From: Rhinopomastus cyanomelas
Lineage: Eukaryota > Chordata > Aves > Bucerotiformes > Rhinopomastidae
Direction: 5' to 3'
DNA length: 64,000 nt
NCBI GenBank assembly: GCA_013400115.1
Contig: VXBP01008935.1
Coordinates: 682,001 to 746,000, forward strand
This document shows, in pieces, positions 10,422 to 22,310 of this stretch (its first letter is position 1; every line of letters begins with the position of its first letter). The notes under the pieces are model-generated. The model saw only the letters and a list, made by a program, of their open reading frames with translations, was not told where the DNA came from and searched no databases. Made by a program: the position numbers and the translations under genes.

Positions 10422-10440
10422 ATGTTAGCAATTGTTAGAT

Positions 10441-13400
10441 TTTTTTAAGTTGTTGTTGCTCTGAGTGTTTGAAGTATTTGAAAACTCCGTGGGAGGCAGG
10501 TTTGGCTTTCACGTATCTTGGGAGAAAAGTTGTGAAGACTTATGAATAGTGTCATTGACGCAATAAGATGGAAAAAAATCCCGCTCTGGGCCCAAAGGAG
10601 ATGTGGCTAAGCCCACTCACAGCCTCTCCTGGGCACTCGGACCTCTTCTGTTTGTTTGTTTTGGTTAGAACAGACAACTGTCCTTTTTCAGCCTGGGCTG
10701 GTAACAGAAATAAAAGCTTGTGAAAAGCACCAGAAGCGGGGCTGGCTCCAGCGCTGGGTAGCAGCTCGTGTGACGCCTGAGCTTGGCTGCCTGTGCAATC
10801 CGGACTGTGGGGCAGTTTTTTGAGCAGGGTGGCACCTGCTTACAGTGTGAGTCTGGATGGGTGGTGAGAATCCTCCCATTCACCTCTTGAAAATCCTGCC
10901 TAGTTCCCACTGCTGGGAAAGGAATCTCCATCCCAGGGCAGCCACTATGCAAAACCATCAGTTGGGTGCTCTGTGCGGGTAGGGTGTAAATACTAATGTC
11001 TTCGTGAGGAACCTAGTAGCATCAATAATGAAATTGAGCATGAAATTAAAGCTGTTCAGCATCCATCCACCCATTCGTCCATCCAGCCTGATGTAAGGCC
11101 GTCCCCACAGGCTATTGGAAAAGCAAGTGCTGGCAGTGCTGCAGTGCCATGCTGCGCCTCTGCACCAGCTACCTGCATAGCACACAGGGTGGTGATGCAA
11201 GACAAGCCACTGGCCTGATCCAAAATATAATGAAGCCATGACGAAATGTCAGATGACTTCCATGTGCTTGTGATCGGGACCAAGTACTTGCCCCAGCACT
11301 GGCCAACCACCATTTGTGCAATAGCTGAGACCAGTGGGCGGGTGACAGCTCCTGTCTCATTCCCTTCTTGCTCTCCCCAGTACAGATACCATCTCCCTGG
11401 CTTTAGAGGTTATTCCTCTGTGTCTTGATTTTTAATTGAGTCTCAGCTGAGGCAGTGGTGGTGAAAAGGGGAGGGAAAGGGCAGACTGCCACTAAGTGAG
11501 AAGACAAGGTGGGCATTTTTGTCCTGCTTTAGTTCAGCCACGCCAGGTGTGGAATAGCTTTTGTATGGGTTTTGGACTCCCGAGTTTGATCTAAAAGTGA
11601 CAGAGGAATTTACAGCACTTTTACAAGACTTAGAGCCTGTCCTTAAGTAAGCTGGGAACTCCTTAACCAATATCTAAGTGATATTGCACTCGCTCTCACC
11701 TCCAGCAGCCTATTAGAGCTTAGGAACCTTAGTCTGTGTTCTGCTCAGATTTGTCTCAGGGTTTACTCTCTGCTACTTCCACCACCTGTACGTCTCTGCA
11801 GACAGCGCCCGTAAGTTCACTCCTGAGAATCCCGAATCAGTGGCAAATGTCAGTGTGTTTTTAGCAAACTTCACAAGGTTCACAGACCTTCCCCTGCCAG
11901 GTCAGTTGGGTGGTGGCATAGCCAGAACCTAACAGAGCAGAGCGGTGAGCTCTGCTAACAGAGAAAGCGGTGGGCTTTCGGTAGGTCTACATGTCCTCAG
12001 TGCACCCTGCCTCTCACTGGCACCAAACCCTGCTCCCTCCAGGGAAAGTGAGCCCTTGCTGGAACCTGGGACTGTGGCCTCTCCTGCCGACAGACCACCC
12101 CAAAGGCTGGAGTGCTCAGGAAAAAGCAGCCGGCCCAAGAGAGACACTTGGGAGTAGATTTCAGCAAATAGACACCTAGTCTGCAGAGATGAGCCAAGTG
12201 AATGAACTGATGGCAGCCTTTCAGGTTTCCTTTTGTCATTAAAAGTACCTCTTCTTTTAGCAAATCTGGGGAGAAGGAGGGCTGGAGGATTGAGTTTAAT
12301 GAAAGGTGCTTGAAAGCCGTAGATCTATTGTCATAGGCTTTGGGGATTTAGTGTGATCCCCCCACTGAAGACAAAGGCAATTAGCCTGCTGGTCCCACCC
12401 TAAGAGTCCCCACTCTTCTCTAAATGCCAAGGCCATGCCTGAGATGGGCAGTTCTCCATGACAATAAGCCTCTTCCCAGCAGCCCAGGCCACGACCTGTT
12501 TCCAGAGAAGTCAGTGGGGAGAAAGACCCTTCCCTTGGAGAGCAGCTTAAACTGCAGAACTGTGTTCCCTCTGCTCTGGCAGCCAGTAGGAAGCACCCTG
12601 TAAAATAACATCTGGCTTTGAGGAAGCAGGGATCTCATGGGGGTAGGTGGGAGCCCACAGATCCCAGCTGCTGAATGCTGAGGTGAAGCATCACAGGAAT
12701 CTCTTCTTTGCTTGGTTTGTCCACTATTTCTAGGCATCTGGAAAGATGCTACCTCAGCTGTGCAAGACAATGCAAGTCTCTGTGAAACCCGGGTCGTGCT
12801 GAAGACTATAAGCACCAGTGCCTGGTACCTCTGTCCTGTGCTACCCTCCGACACTCCCAGCACACGCAACCACTAGAAAAGGTAGTCTTTCCTCTGCTGG
12901 AATAGATAGTCTAAAGGCATTTCAAGAGACACGTTGGATCAGTAACACAGATGCTCACTGGCTCCTACGTGTGGCACTTCTCCAGCGTGGGGTCGTTCAA
13001 CTTCGCTCGGTACTGGCCTTATCGGCTTGCCAGCAAAGGTTCAGGCAGGCACCCACTGCAGGTCTGCACTTGAGCTGCTCCATATTACAAAGGCTCTGCC
13101 AGTACAGCTGGATCAGCCCAGTCCCCTAGAGGAGACCCAGCTCCCATCAACAAAGGAAACCCTTGTGCCAGTAGTTAAACCCCCCACCCCAGCAACATCG
13201 AGTATATTAGAGGGCGGTGGGAGGGGTTCAAGAGGCAGAACACAGCCATCTGCGCTGGTTTCATCACCCGCCAACTCCTTTGGAAACACAACTTCAATTA
13301 CTGCCACTGGCCATGGACTGTGGTTTGCACCTCCAGAGGAGTCTTTTGATATGCCCTCTTGCTCACAAAGTCCGTGGAAGTCGGCCACAGCACTTTGTGC

Positions 13401-16219
13401 CTGTACAGAAGGCTTTATTGACTTTTTTAATGCTGATTGAGAGTCATTTTTCGCTGAGATCTTCAGGAATAGTTCACATGAAATGGTAGTGTTCATGAAA
13501 ACTCCAGACACCCTGCCCTTGCCCTCTCTGTGTTTCTAGTGACAGGAAATCTTCATCACACTTGAGATGAGGCCCCGTGAGCCCCAAAGTTCTCACCTGA
13601 CTTTGAATGTGATGCACCTGAGTTCTACCCTGCTTGTTCATAGAAGGCGGTTCTGTCTGTCTTGCTCTTGTAGCAGATGAGCTAAGGAGGACAAAGACTC
13701 ATTTTGTAGCTTGACCCAAGAAAGGCAAGATGAGCATCAGGCCTGGTTGATGCTACATGGATGATAGATGCCTCATCTAGAAATAGCTGTGCTAGATGGA
13801 GACTGTAGTTGTTGAGAAATTGATTCTCCTTATGCTTTGGCAAAAACCCCCTAATTTTATTGTCCTGTAAGGAAATTCTTCCAAAATAGATTTTGGTTCC
13901 TTTTTCCCCTCTGATTGATGAAAGAATCAAAACATGGATTTACTTTTCCTTTTTCCTTCTTTTTGGTAGAAATATGCCATCAAGCTGAACTACTCCTCCA
14001 ACATTTTTTATTGAAAAGAAGGCTGATGGGATGTTTTTGACCAAATTACCGAGTGCAATGTTCACCTGGGTAAGGTGACGAGAATTTGCCCCTCAAGGAA
14101 TAACTGAAGTGTAATGTAAAACATCAAAGGTGTTACTTTTTTCCTACCTTATACCTGAGCTATCTCTGAATCATATCAAATAATCTTCTCGTTTCATAAC
14201 ACCATACAATGCAGGCTAAAAGTGTATGTGATCTGCTTTGTGTACTGCTGAATGGATGATTAAACTGTCTAACCCGAGGGATGTTCATCCGGGGCCTGCC
14301 CCAAACACGGTGAAGTCAGGGGAAAGACTCCCACTGACTTCAGAGGGCTTTGGAGGAGACCCATAATCAGCCAGGCTGTAATATACTTCAGGTGGTGTCT
14401 ACGAGACCGCCCGGGGACATGTAAAAGGAGCTAAAGATTGTGCATTTGTGAATTAAACATCATAGTCCTGATCCAATTGGCTGCTGTAGGAGAGCGGAAG
14501 CCATCTCCCCCTGTCTGCCCAGGCTCCTTGGATCATTTTCCCTTTCCTGCAGTCCACTGTGTCCAGGATTTATGGACAAAGCAAAGCTCTCACCATGCAA
14601 CTGGCCCACATCTGCAATACGTGGTGATGAATCAGGTCAGGGCCAGTAGTTAATGTGCCCTTGGACCCTTGGTGCTGAACTCATATCTAGTTCAAGTAAA
14701 CCATGGAGCTGGGCTGTGTCATTTCCCTCCCAGGCCAGTTCAGAGGGCAGCAGAATACACACCTCACCCTACCACTTTGGGGCCACCACAAATAGTGATG
14801 CTGAAACATGCAGGGTTAACGCCTCAACTCCGTGAAAGCGGAAGGTGTGGAAGCTAACATGTAGCAGAACCAGGCCTGGACTTCCTTCAGCAAAGTGAAT
14901 GACACTCAGATGGAGCCAAATCATATTGTATAAACTACACTTACAACCTGTAAGCGTTCTTCTAGTCCAGGCAATGAACATCCAGTGAAGTTGCCAGGCA
15001 ACAGGTCCAAAGCAAACCAGTGGAGGTGCCTTACTGGTGATGGAGATGCCCTGGAGACCTCCTTGCTTCAGGAGGATGGAAGCCTGTAGCAAGGCAGGAT
15101 GTGTTGATACAAAGGAAACCCAGTGGGGATTAGAAAAGACCACCAACTTCAGATGGAAAATTCCTGAAGTGCAAAGCACTGGGAATATGTTTTGGTAAAA
15201 CACTACTGCGTCGATCCAACAGAGCCATTTTGTGTTCCCTTATCTATAGCGGTGAGGTTGAAAGCACCATTCAAGTTTCCATCCTACTACGGGCTGATGC
15301 AGACCTCTGACCAATGCTATTGATGTGCACGAGCAGTGAAGAGACACAGCGCGCTGCAGCAGTTCTCCACCCCCCCAAAAAAAAAAGCTGGCAGAGTTAG
15401 AGCAGACAAGTTGCTCTCTGCAGGTGCCTGTTTCTCTCTATTCAATGCAGAGGAAGCCTGGGGAGCTAATTTAGGCCGAGATTTAGACCTCCCTTGGGGC
15501 AGGAATGCATGGATACCTGCAGATGTGGCGCATTTGTGATGTGTGGACTTGTATCTGTTACAAAAAGTACCATGTTCACCAGAGATGGAACAGTCCAAGG
15601 AGACTTCAAAGCATGACACAGACCTAAATCATAGGCGATCCTCCTTAGCCATTTCCTAGTCCCAGGCAGGAGCATCTCAGCCTTGCTTTGCTTCATTCAG
15701 TTCTGGTGAGCATTAGGGAATTTGTCTGAGGTGGGACAGGAAGTTTTGATGAACATTTTTGCTCACTGTAGTCTCGTTCTGGCACTGCCTTTAGCAGTGT
15801 AGGAACTTCCCAGAATCACACTTTAGTAAGTCAGGTGTAGCCTCTCCTTCCTGCTGTAAGAACTGCTCATGAAGTGTAGAACTTTTGATTTTGCAGGAGA
15901 TACCATTTCTTACACATCCCAGCTCCTCTGCGTTTCTCATAGACAAAGCTGTTTGTGACAGGCAGCATCGCTGGAGAGGGTAGGAGGTGAGACTTGTGGA
16001 GCACTGAGATTTGCAGCTCCACTGAGCTGACCCCAGCACCTGGGGTAACAGTTTTTAAATCATGAGCCCAAATCAGTTGAGGAGCAACATCAAAACCACT
16101 GAATGTCTCAGCTGCAGAAGGCTGGACAAGCTTTGCTGGGCAACAGGAGAGCAAGACTCATGGGAGAGTCACAGCAAGACCCCCCTCTGGCCTTGCACTA
16201 GTGAAACTTCATTAGGGCT
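10441..16219. other. Intergenic DNA downstream of FOXI, no gene seen
   Basis: No recognisable protein motif or RNA gene is visible. The longest frames (144-149 codons, minus strand at 12420-12869 and 14769-15203) have no family resemblance and unbiased composition, so I treat them as chance. The only structured element noticed is a TCACCT-N5-AGGTGA palindrome at 14062-14078 in an AT-rich, apparently unique stretch. Confidence 0.55.
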
Positions 16220-16438
16220 TTTTATTAGGCTAAATATTAGAAAAAAGTTCTTCAATGTGAGGGTGGTTGATTGCTGGAATGGGCTGCCCAGGGAGGTGGT
16301 GGGGGCCCCATCCCTGGAGTCATTTAAGGTCAGGCTCTGATCAGCTTGACCTAGGTAGAGTTGTCTCCGTGTAGGGAGGTTGGACTAGATGACCTCTAGA
16401 GGTCCCTTCCACCCCAGAACATTCTATGAGTCTATAAT
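16220..16438 (+). mobile_element. CR1 3'-end fragment
   Basis: Translation gives RLNIRKKFFNVRVVDCWNGL followed by PREVVGAPSLESFKVRL. These are the end of CR1 ORF2 and the segment after it. The standard tail 'ggttggactagatgacctctagaggtcccttcc..attctatgagtct' follows. Sense orientation, 5'-truncated. Confidence 0.9.
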
Positions 16439-18567
16439 CAGATCAGAGCTCATCTTCAAGTTTACATCCTAGTGAAGACAACATGAGCTTTTGGCTTTCC
16501 CACAAGTTAGCAAAAGAATTATTTTTAAAAATATTTGTGTGTTTGCTTGTTTAGGAGGTCAATAATCTCTTCAGAAAGAACTCTCAGCACATGGGAAAGG
16601 TAAAGGCTACTTTGTCTCTGCTTGCAGGTAAGCCCATGTGAGCAAAGGGAGAGCAGCTGGGCTCAGTAGCCAAACGCGGATGTACGTTGTCAAGTAATGA
16701 TAAAAGCTTTCATAATTTGATAGAGAAAAAAAAACCCTACTGTCTTCTTCCTCTCCAACCCTCTCAGCTTACCCTGTGCAGCACAGCAGGTAGCAGACCT
16801 GACAAGAAACCAAGGAGACCCTTCAAAGGATCAGGAATGCGTTTATTATTCAAGTGGACAAGGGATCTTATTTATTTTCACTGTCCCTGGCAGGGAATAT
16901 GTGAGCAGTGGGAAGACAAGAGCAGTGAGCATGTCATGAATGTTAAGGTCATTTATTACAGCTCTGAATACTTTTTCTTTCCAGACAGCAGCTGCTTGTC
17001 ACAGTGGGAGCCTCATTCTCCACCCTGGAAAGGTGACAATCCAAAGAGACAAGTATGACTGAGGAAGTGTTACTGGCTCCATTTTACTGCAAGAGGTCGG
17101 GGAACATCATGGGAAAGAGATTTGCTAAAGGTCACACAACGCTATAGCTGATGGAGGTACTTCCCAGTGCCTCCATCACAAACCTGTCCCTGCCAAATCA
17201 ATCTGAAATACCCTGGCATGGCTTCAACCTCATCCTGCCTTGGTGCTGCTGCTTTAGACAGGAGCATGGGTGCTGCTAGTGGGGCATTGATCCTGACTAT
17301 GGTGGGCAGTAGGATTTAATCTTCCTCCTTCTAGAGGACCCCACAAGTCACCTGCACAGACAGGGACTTCTCTTCCAAAGAATTCTCCTCCAAGAACAGG
17401 ACATGGGACAGTTGGAGAAGGGCTAAACCTGCCAGGAATAATTCCCGCAGCTGTTAGCTGTGATGACCAGAAACTTGTGGTCCTTCTCCATGCATTACAG
17501 GTCTACTCAGGTTTTGCAGTAGCATACTTAGTTTGCACACCACGATCTTAGAAGTAAGGGTTAAAATGTGTTATGAGTCAAATCCTGCTCTGGAGATCTG
17601 ATAATCTAATTACAACAGTTCAGGTCCCTTCTCTACCCCCAGTGCAATCACGTTTGCAACAGGACTGATACACATCTGATTCCACCCAGTTGGAATTCTC
17701 TCCAAGCAGCAGCCTGACTCCCCACGCAACACGTGCTGCTTGCACTTGTGCACCTCCACATAGCTGCACGGAGAGCATCTGCTCTCTCTGCTCTTGGGGG
17801 GTTTGGGTGGATAACTGATCTCCTGACCTCTGGTTTCATATAAAGCAGGAATGCTGCTTTCACTCTTGCCACTGGCAACCTGGTTCCTCTAGGAGAAAGT
17901 GGTGCTCAGGGCCTCTGCCACGAAGGTGCTGGAAGCAGAAGGAGGGGTAATTTCTGAACTGACCTCAGCAGTGCCCTTTGCCTGGCGAAGCCACCTCATC
18001 TAGATCCTTAGCCATTAGGAGGTGCTGGTTCAATAATTGTGGGAAAACATGTCAATTGGGGAGGAATTGCCCCAGCTCATTTCATGTCAGATGTTTCCCT
18101 GCATGACTCACTCCCTAATGCTCAGAGAAGCCCAGACTCTACAGAGTGCTTCTTTCAGGATTTGGACACCTTTCTCCCTTATAGACACCCACCTGCAGAC
18201 ACATGTGATTTGGTGTCTTAGCTGCAAGCTGCATCCTGCCCTCCCTGCCCACCTACATGTCTGGCTCTCAGATCTTCACCAAAACTCCCCAACTCTTTCT
18301 AAGAGTGGGATTAGTTTCACCAACTTCAGGTGTTTCCAGCACAGATGTCTACATCTAAGTTAACCACTCTTGTCTCCCTTTTGAGCTGAAGTAAAGAAGC
18401 TGGGGCTATGCACCTGCTCGCTTTTTTTTTTCCTCTTCTCTTGATGTTTCCTTCAGGAATGAATGAGTGAATGGGTCCTAGATCTCTGCTGCAAATAGGG
18501 AGATGCAGACCTGCTTTGGTCTGGTCTGTTCCTTCTCCACAGTACTGCACATACAGATTTGTTTAGG
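16439..18567. other. Intergenic DNA, nothing recognised
   Basis: Mixed-composition unique sequence. The frame at 16687-17058 (123 codons) has no recognisable motif. No repeat, RNA gene or strong motif cluster was seen. Confidence 0.5.
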
Positions 18568-18622
18568 AATCACAGAATCAGTTAGGCTGGAGAAGATCTT
18601 TAAGCCCATCAAGTCTAATGTA
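18568..18622 (-). mobile_element. CR1 tail fragment, diverged
   Basis: 'aatcacagaatcagttaggctggagaagatcttta..catcaagtc' is the reverse complement of a CR1 tail. It is short and diverged, so probably old. Confidence 0.65.
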
Positions 18623-19556
18623 TCATGAGAGTCATCAAGGGCATGGAGGGCAGAAACCCAGATTAGTGCCTCCCCCAGTGAAACAGTTATAATTCATCGG
18701 CCATGGCCTTTGTGTCATGCTGCTGGAGGAAGAGAGGGGTTTCACAGGCTAAAACAAATTCATCATTCATTTGTTTTACTGCCCGTGGAAGAGGTCATTT
18801 TCTTTAGCACCTAGAGAAACCACTGCATTTCTCTAATTGTTGAAGAAATGAGGCAAGTTCCTCTTCTGATGTAAATTCCCCTGGATGCATCCAGCTATAC
18901 AACTTCATTTGCTCTGAAAGCATTGCAGGGAGCCACACAGGGCCCAGGTTGACTGAATGACACCAAGAAATAGAATTCAATAGCCCTGACTGTTAAATGC
19001 CACTCAAGCAGTGAAGAGAGACGGTCACATGGGCTCTCCTAGCCAGTGAGTTGTCCCAGTTGTGTTTCACTGGACAGACACGAGCCGGTTTATCCTCTGA
19101 GCAGTGTAGGCTTTCCACCAGCTTTGCTGCATGGAGTCCTCAACCACCCATTCTAGGAACTAAAATGTCCCTTTGTCCTTTCCAGGGGACAGTGGGGGCA
19201 AAGTCCTCTACATCTTCCTCCCCTCTCCTCAGGGTTTCAACGGAAGGATGGAGGAGTCCCAAACCCATCCTTTCACGTTGTGTTTCCGGTACCTGATCAG
19301 TCTGAAAGATAAATCAGGGCTGGGCACACTGAATCACACTCAAACTGAAATATCTTCCAAGTTTATAAACATTTTCCAAAGCTCGACTACATTTGTAATT
19401 GTCCCATCATCTGCACTGAAAAGTACTGTATGTGTTAATCTTAAATTCTTTCAGCTTTCCATAACCTTTTCAAGTTTTCCTGCACTTAGGCAGTAAATCC
19501 AGTTAGGTCCATGGGTGTTCATAGACAACCAAGTTTATTTTTAAGCTCCAGGTATT
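18623..19556. other. Intergenic DNA, nothing recognised
   Basis: Unique-looking sequence leading up to the pyrimidine tract. No gene-like frame and no repeat were recognised. Confidence 0.5.
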
Positions 19557-19632
19557 CTTTTTCTTTTTCTTTTTCTTTTTCTTTTTCTTTTTCTTTTTCT
19601 TTTTCTTTTTCTTTTTCTTTTTCTTTTTCTTT
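19557..19632 (+). repeat. (CTTTTT)n microsatellite
   Basis: About a dozen near-perfect copies of the hexamer CTTTTT. It forms the first half of a longer polypyrimidine stretch. The apparent open frame of alternating Phe and Ser is a by-product of the repeat and not a gene. Confidence 0.97.
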
Positions 19633-19747
19633 TTTTCTTTTCATCCTTCTTTTCATTCTTCTTTTTCTTTTAATTTTCATTTTTATTTTGATGTTTAGCT
19701 TCATTTTTCTCTTTTATTCTGTTTTGTCTTTCTCTCTCTCTGTTTTC

Positions 19748-19817
19748 CCCTTTCCCTTTCCCTTCCCTTTCCCTTTCCCTTTCCCTTTCCCTTTCCCTTT
19801 CCCTTTCCCTTTCCCTT
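19748..19817 (+). repeat. (CCCTTT)n microsatellite
   Basis: About eleven copies of CCCTTT with one shortened unit near 19762. It sits 115 bp after the (CTTTTT)n array and continues into CT-rich sequence to about 19845. The intervening 115 bp is T-rich with scattered purines, so the two arrays are not one simple expansion. Confidence 0.97.
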
Positions 19818-19849
19818 TTCCTCTTCCTCTTCCTTCCCTCTCTAGACCC

Positions 19850-20779
19850 CCCCCAGAATTACACCAGTACTAGCACTCTGCTGCTCTGCACGTTCCCCTC
19901 TCTTGTGTAGGCTGAAACTGCTAGAGGGAGAGGTGTGGCAGTGATGTTTGATCTTATTTCACATTAAAACTCTTCCACTGAGGGCTGATCCCCCCACGCA
20001 CATCTTCATCTTGAAGAGCATCCTACTCTATCAGTGCTCTGCGGGAATGAACAGGCCGAGTAAGGTAATACCTGTTGTACGTAGGGCTGGTAGGATCAGT
20101 CCTCAAGCAAGTTGCTGTCCCCACAGGGTATGAAATCTGTAGCCTCCTCCAAAACGAAGGGTGAATGTGATGGCACTGCTTTCAGACAGTTCTTGTGGTT
20201 CATGCCTCAAAGCATTTTCTGGTTCCTGCTGAGGTTAAAACCCCTCCGAGGGCAAGATTTTGCTTGTGTCTTGCTCCAAGCAATCTCTTGAAGCTGCCCA
20301 TGTTGTCCCTATGTTGTTCCTATAAGAACAGGATTAGACACTTGAGAGCAGCCTATTCTGCAGCCTTATGATTTCCTAAATAGAAATAAATGGGATTTAT
20401 ATGAAATAAGATCTTGGGGAAGGTGTGTGCTTGGGGACCAATAAGGATGAGTCAGATGTGAGGAGCATGCACTCCCTGAGCTGGCAGATAGGCTGCAGGA
20501 TTGTCTTTGAAGCACCTACTGGGATTCCTTTGTGTCTCTGCAGAGCTTTTGTGTTATGAGCACTGAAATGTTGCCTCACAGAGTGTTTGGAGTGTCACTG
20601 CAAGGAAGCAGCAGATCAGACCTGTTTTCTGTGTCCCACTTCAGCCATCCTGTCAAGCTGCCTCATTGCAAGCATCTCCAGGGAAAGCACAACTCTCTTG
20701 CAGTCAGGCCACCCATAGACTTCTGGGCAATGGCCCTATGATGAGGGAAGACAGCAGCTCAGAGGAGGGTAGCCTGGGA
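19850..20779. other. Intergenic DNA, nothing recognised
   Basis: Unique-looking sequence between the pyrimidine tract and a long CR1 copy. No gene, RNA gene or repeat was recognised. Confidence 0.5.
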
Positions 20780-21410
20780 CATAACTCTTTCAGTGAAAAG
20801 ATTCTTCATAATACCCAGACTGAACCTTCTCTGGTGCAACTCGAGGGTATTTCCTTGAGTTCTATTGTTTGTTACTTGGGAGAAGAGACCAACCCCCACC
20901 TCACTACAACCTCCCTTAAGGCAGAAAGTGATAAGGTCTCCCCTGAGCTTCCTTTTCTCTAAGATAAACACCCACAGTTACCTCAGCTGATCCTCGCAGG
21001 ACCTGTGATCTAGACCCTTCAGCAGCTTAGCTGTCCTCAGGATGTGCTTCAGCACTTCAATGTTCTTCTGTGATGAGGGACCCAGAACTGAACACAGGAT
21101 TCAAAGTGTGGCCTTATTGCCAAGTACGAGGGGACAAGCACTGCTTTACTCCTGCTGGCCACATAATTTCTGATACAAGCCAGGATGCCACTGGCCTTTT
21201 TGGCCACCGGAGCATAAGCATACCCCTGGCTCTGATTCAGCCAGCTCTCAACCAGCACCCCCAAGTCATTTGCCAGTGTGCACTTTCCAACCAGTCATTC
21301 CCAAGTCTGTAGCATCTCACGGGGTTTTTATGAAACAAGTGCAGGACGGGATTGGACTAGATTTGAAATTCATTGCAACGGGCCTTGGCCCACCCATCGA
21401 TCCTTCTGGC
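20780..21410 (-). mobile_element. CR1 fragment, longest copy in the window (about 630 bp)
   Basis: The minus strand reads remnants of the CR1 reverse-transcriptase C-terminus (VAKKASGILACIRNYVASRS, then YLAIRPHFESCVQFWVPHHR). Next come SLEKRKLRGDLITFCLKGGC and SEVGVGLFSQVTNNRTQGN, the conserved end of CR1 ORF2. The frame is broken by substitutions and indels, so the copy is dead. It lacks the outermost 'attctatgattct' tail, so the 3' end is also lost or too diverged to see. Confidence 0.9.
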
Positions 21411-22248
21411 CTGTTGGCGTGGCTTCCATGTCCCCAGTAACGCACTTCGCAATTATCAGTTAGTCTGTCTCACTCGGTGCTTTTCTGGGCTGATCTGTCG
21501 GGGCTTTTCAGTCTATGAGAAAGGACAGCCTTTCCTCTCCTGTGTTGGAGGGGAACATTCCTGTGTAAGCAAGAAAGGCTTGCACCAAATTTGCTGTTGG
21601 AGGGGCATGTAAGGTGGTGTGTTTAACAGCTGCTTGTGAAGGTGGTGTTCTTTAGAGATCTCTTCCTCTTTCTGATGACACTCCCTCTGCCTGCTCAATG
21701 CTGGGTGTCAAAGAGGAAGGTACCTTCTTTGTGAAATATGGTATGGAACCTGGGTGTCATCTGACCTGAAAGCACACAGCCTGATGGTTGGTCCAACAGC
21801 AGCAAGAGGTGATCTGACCAGCTCTCAAGTGTTATCTGCTCCATCGTGAGAAGAACAATTTCAGTCCTTCACCCTGTTGCCAGCCCATTTTAATTCGAGA
21901 CATTCTTGTGAGCATAGCAATAGCCAAAACCTTTTTAAAATCCTCTGAGCTGTGGTCAAGACTAATGTCTAATGGAGCAGGGTCTGATAGCTCAGCTCCA
22001 CCTGTGTGGGAAGACTTGGTCTTCTCTAGGATTCAAATATCTTCCTCTTGAATTTGTGATAACACTCCCCAGCCCTTCATTATAAGAATCTGGGAAGATA
22101 CCAACCTACCTGGTTCTACCCACTTGTAGGGTTGCTTTTATGAAAACCCTCCATTTAAGAGCACAAGAATGTAGGCTTTATGCCATCAGTGGTCTGAGAA
22201 GAGGAGCCAGAAACATTTAAAAATATTTCATTTGTTCCTGTAGCATGA
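21411..22248. other. Intergenic DNA, nothing recognised
   Basis: No gene-like frame, repeat or RNA gene was recognised in this stretch between two CR1 remnants. Confidence 0.5.
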
Positions 22249-22310
22249 TCATAGAATAATTAAAGTTGGAATAGACCGTCAAGATCATGAAGTCCAACTG
22301 AAATGCTGTG
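22249..22310 (-). mobile_element. CR1 tail fragment, diverged
   Basis: 'catagaataattaaagttggaatagaccgtcaagatcatgaagtccaac' is read in two parts: 'catagaataattaaagttgg' and 'aagatcatgaagtccaac'. Both match the reverse-complement CR1 tail. Similarity fades after about 60 bp. Confidence 0.7.

Larger units (their letters stand above)
9452..10440 (+). other. FOXI 3' untranslated region
   Basis: After the stop, the sequence loses coding character and becomes progressively AU-rich. It contains ATTTA near 10260, a perfect Pumilio element TGTACATA at 10203-10210 and a T-rich stretch at 10300-10370. The AATAAA at 10416-10421 followed by a T/GT-rich downstream element at about 10439-10460 marks the probable end. 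A weaker ATTAAA at 9894-9899 could give a shorter mRNA, but the A-run after it could also mislead oligo-dT mapping. The end is inferred, not seen in a transcript. Confidence 0.7.

Noticed and set aside
19511..19873. Phe/Ser/Pro repeat protein of 120 codons
   Set aside because: It is the translation of the pyrimidine hexamer arrays, with no sign of selection on protein.
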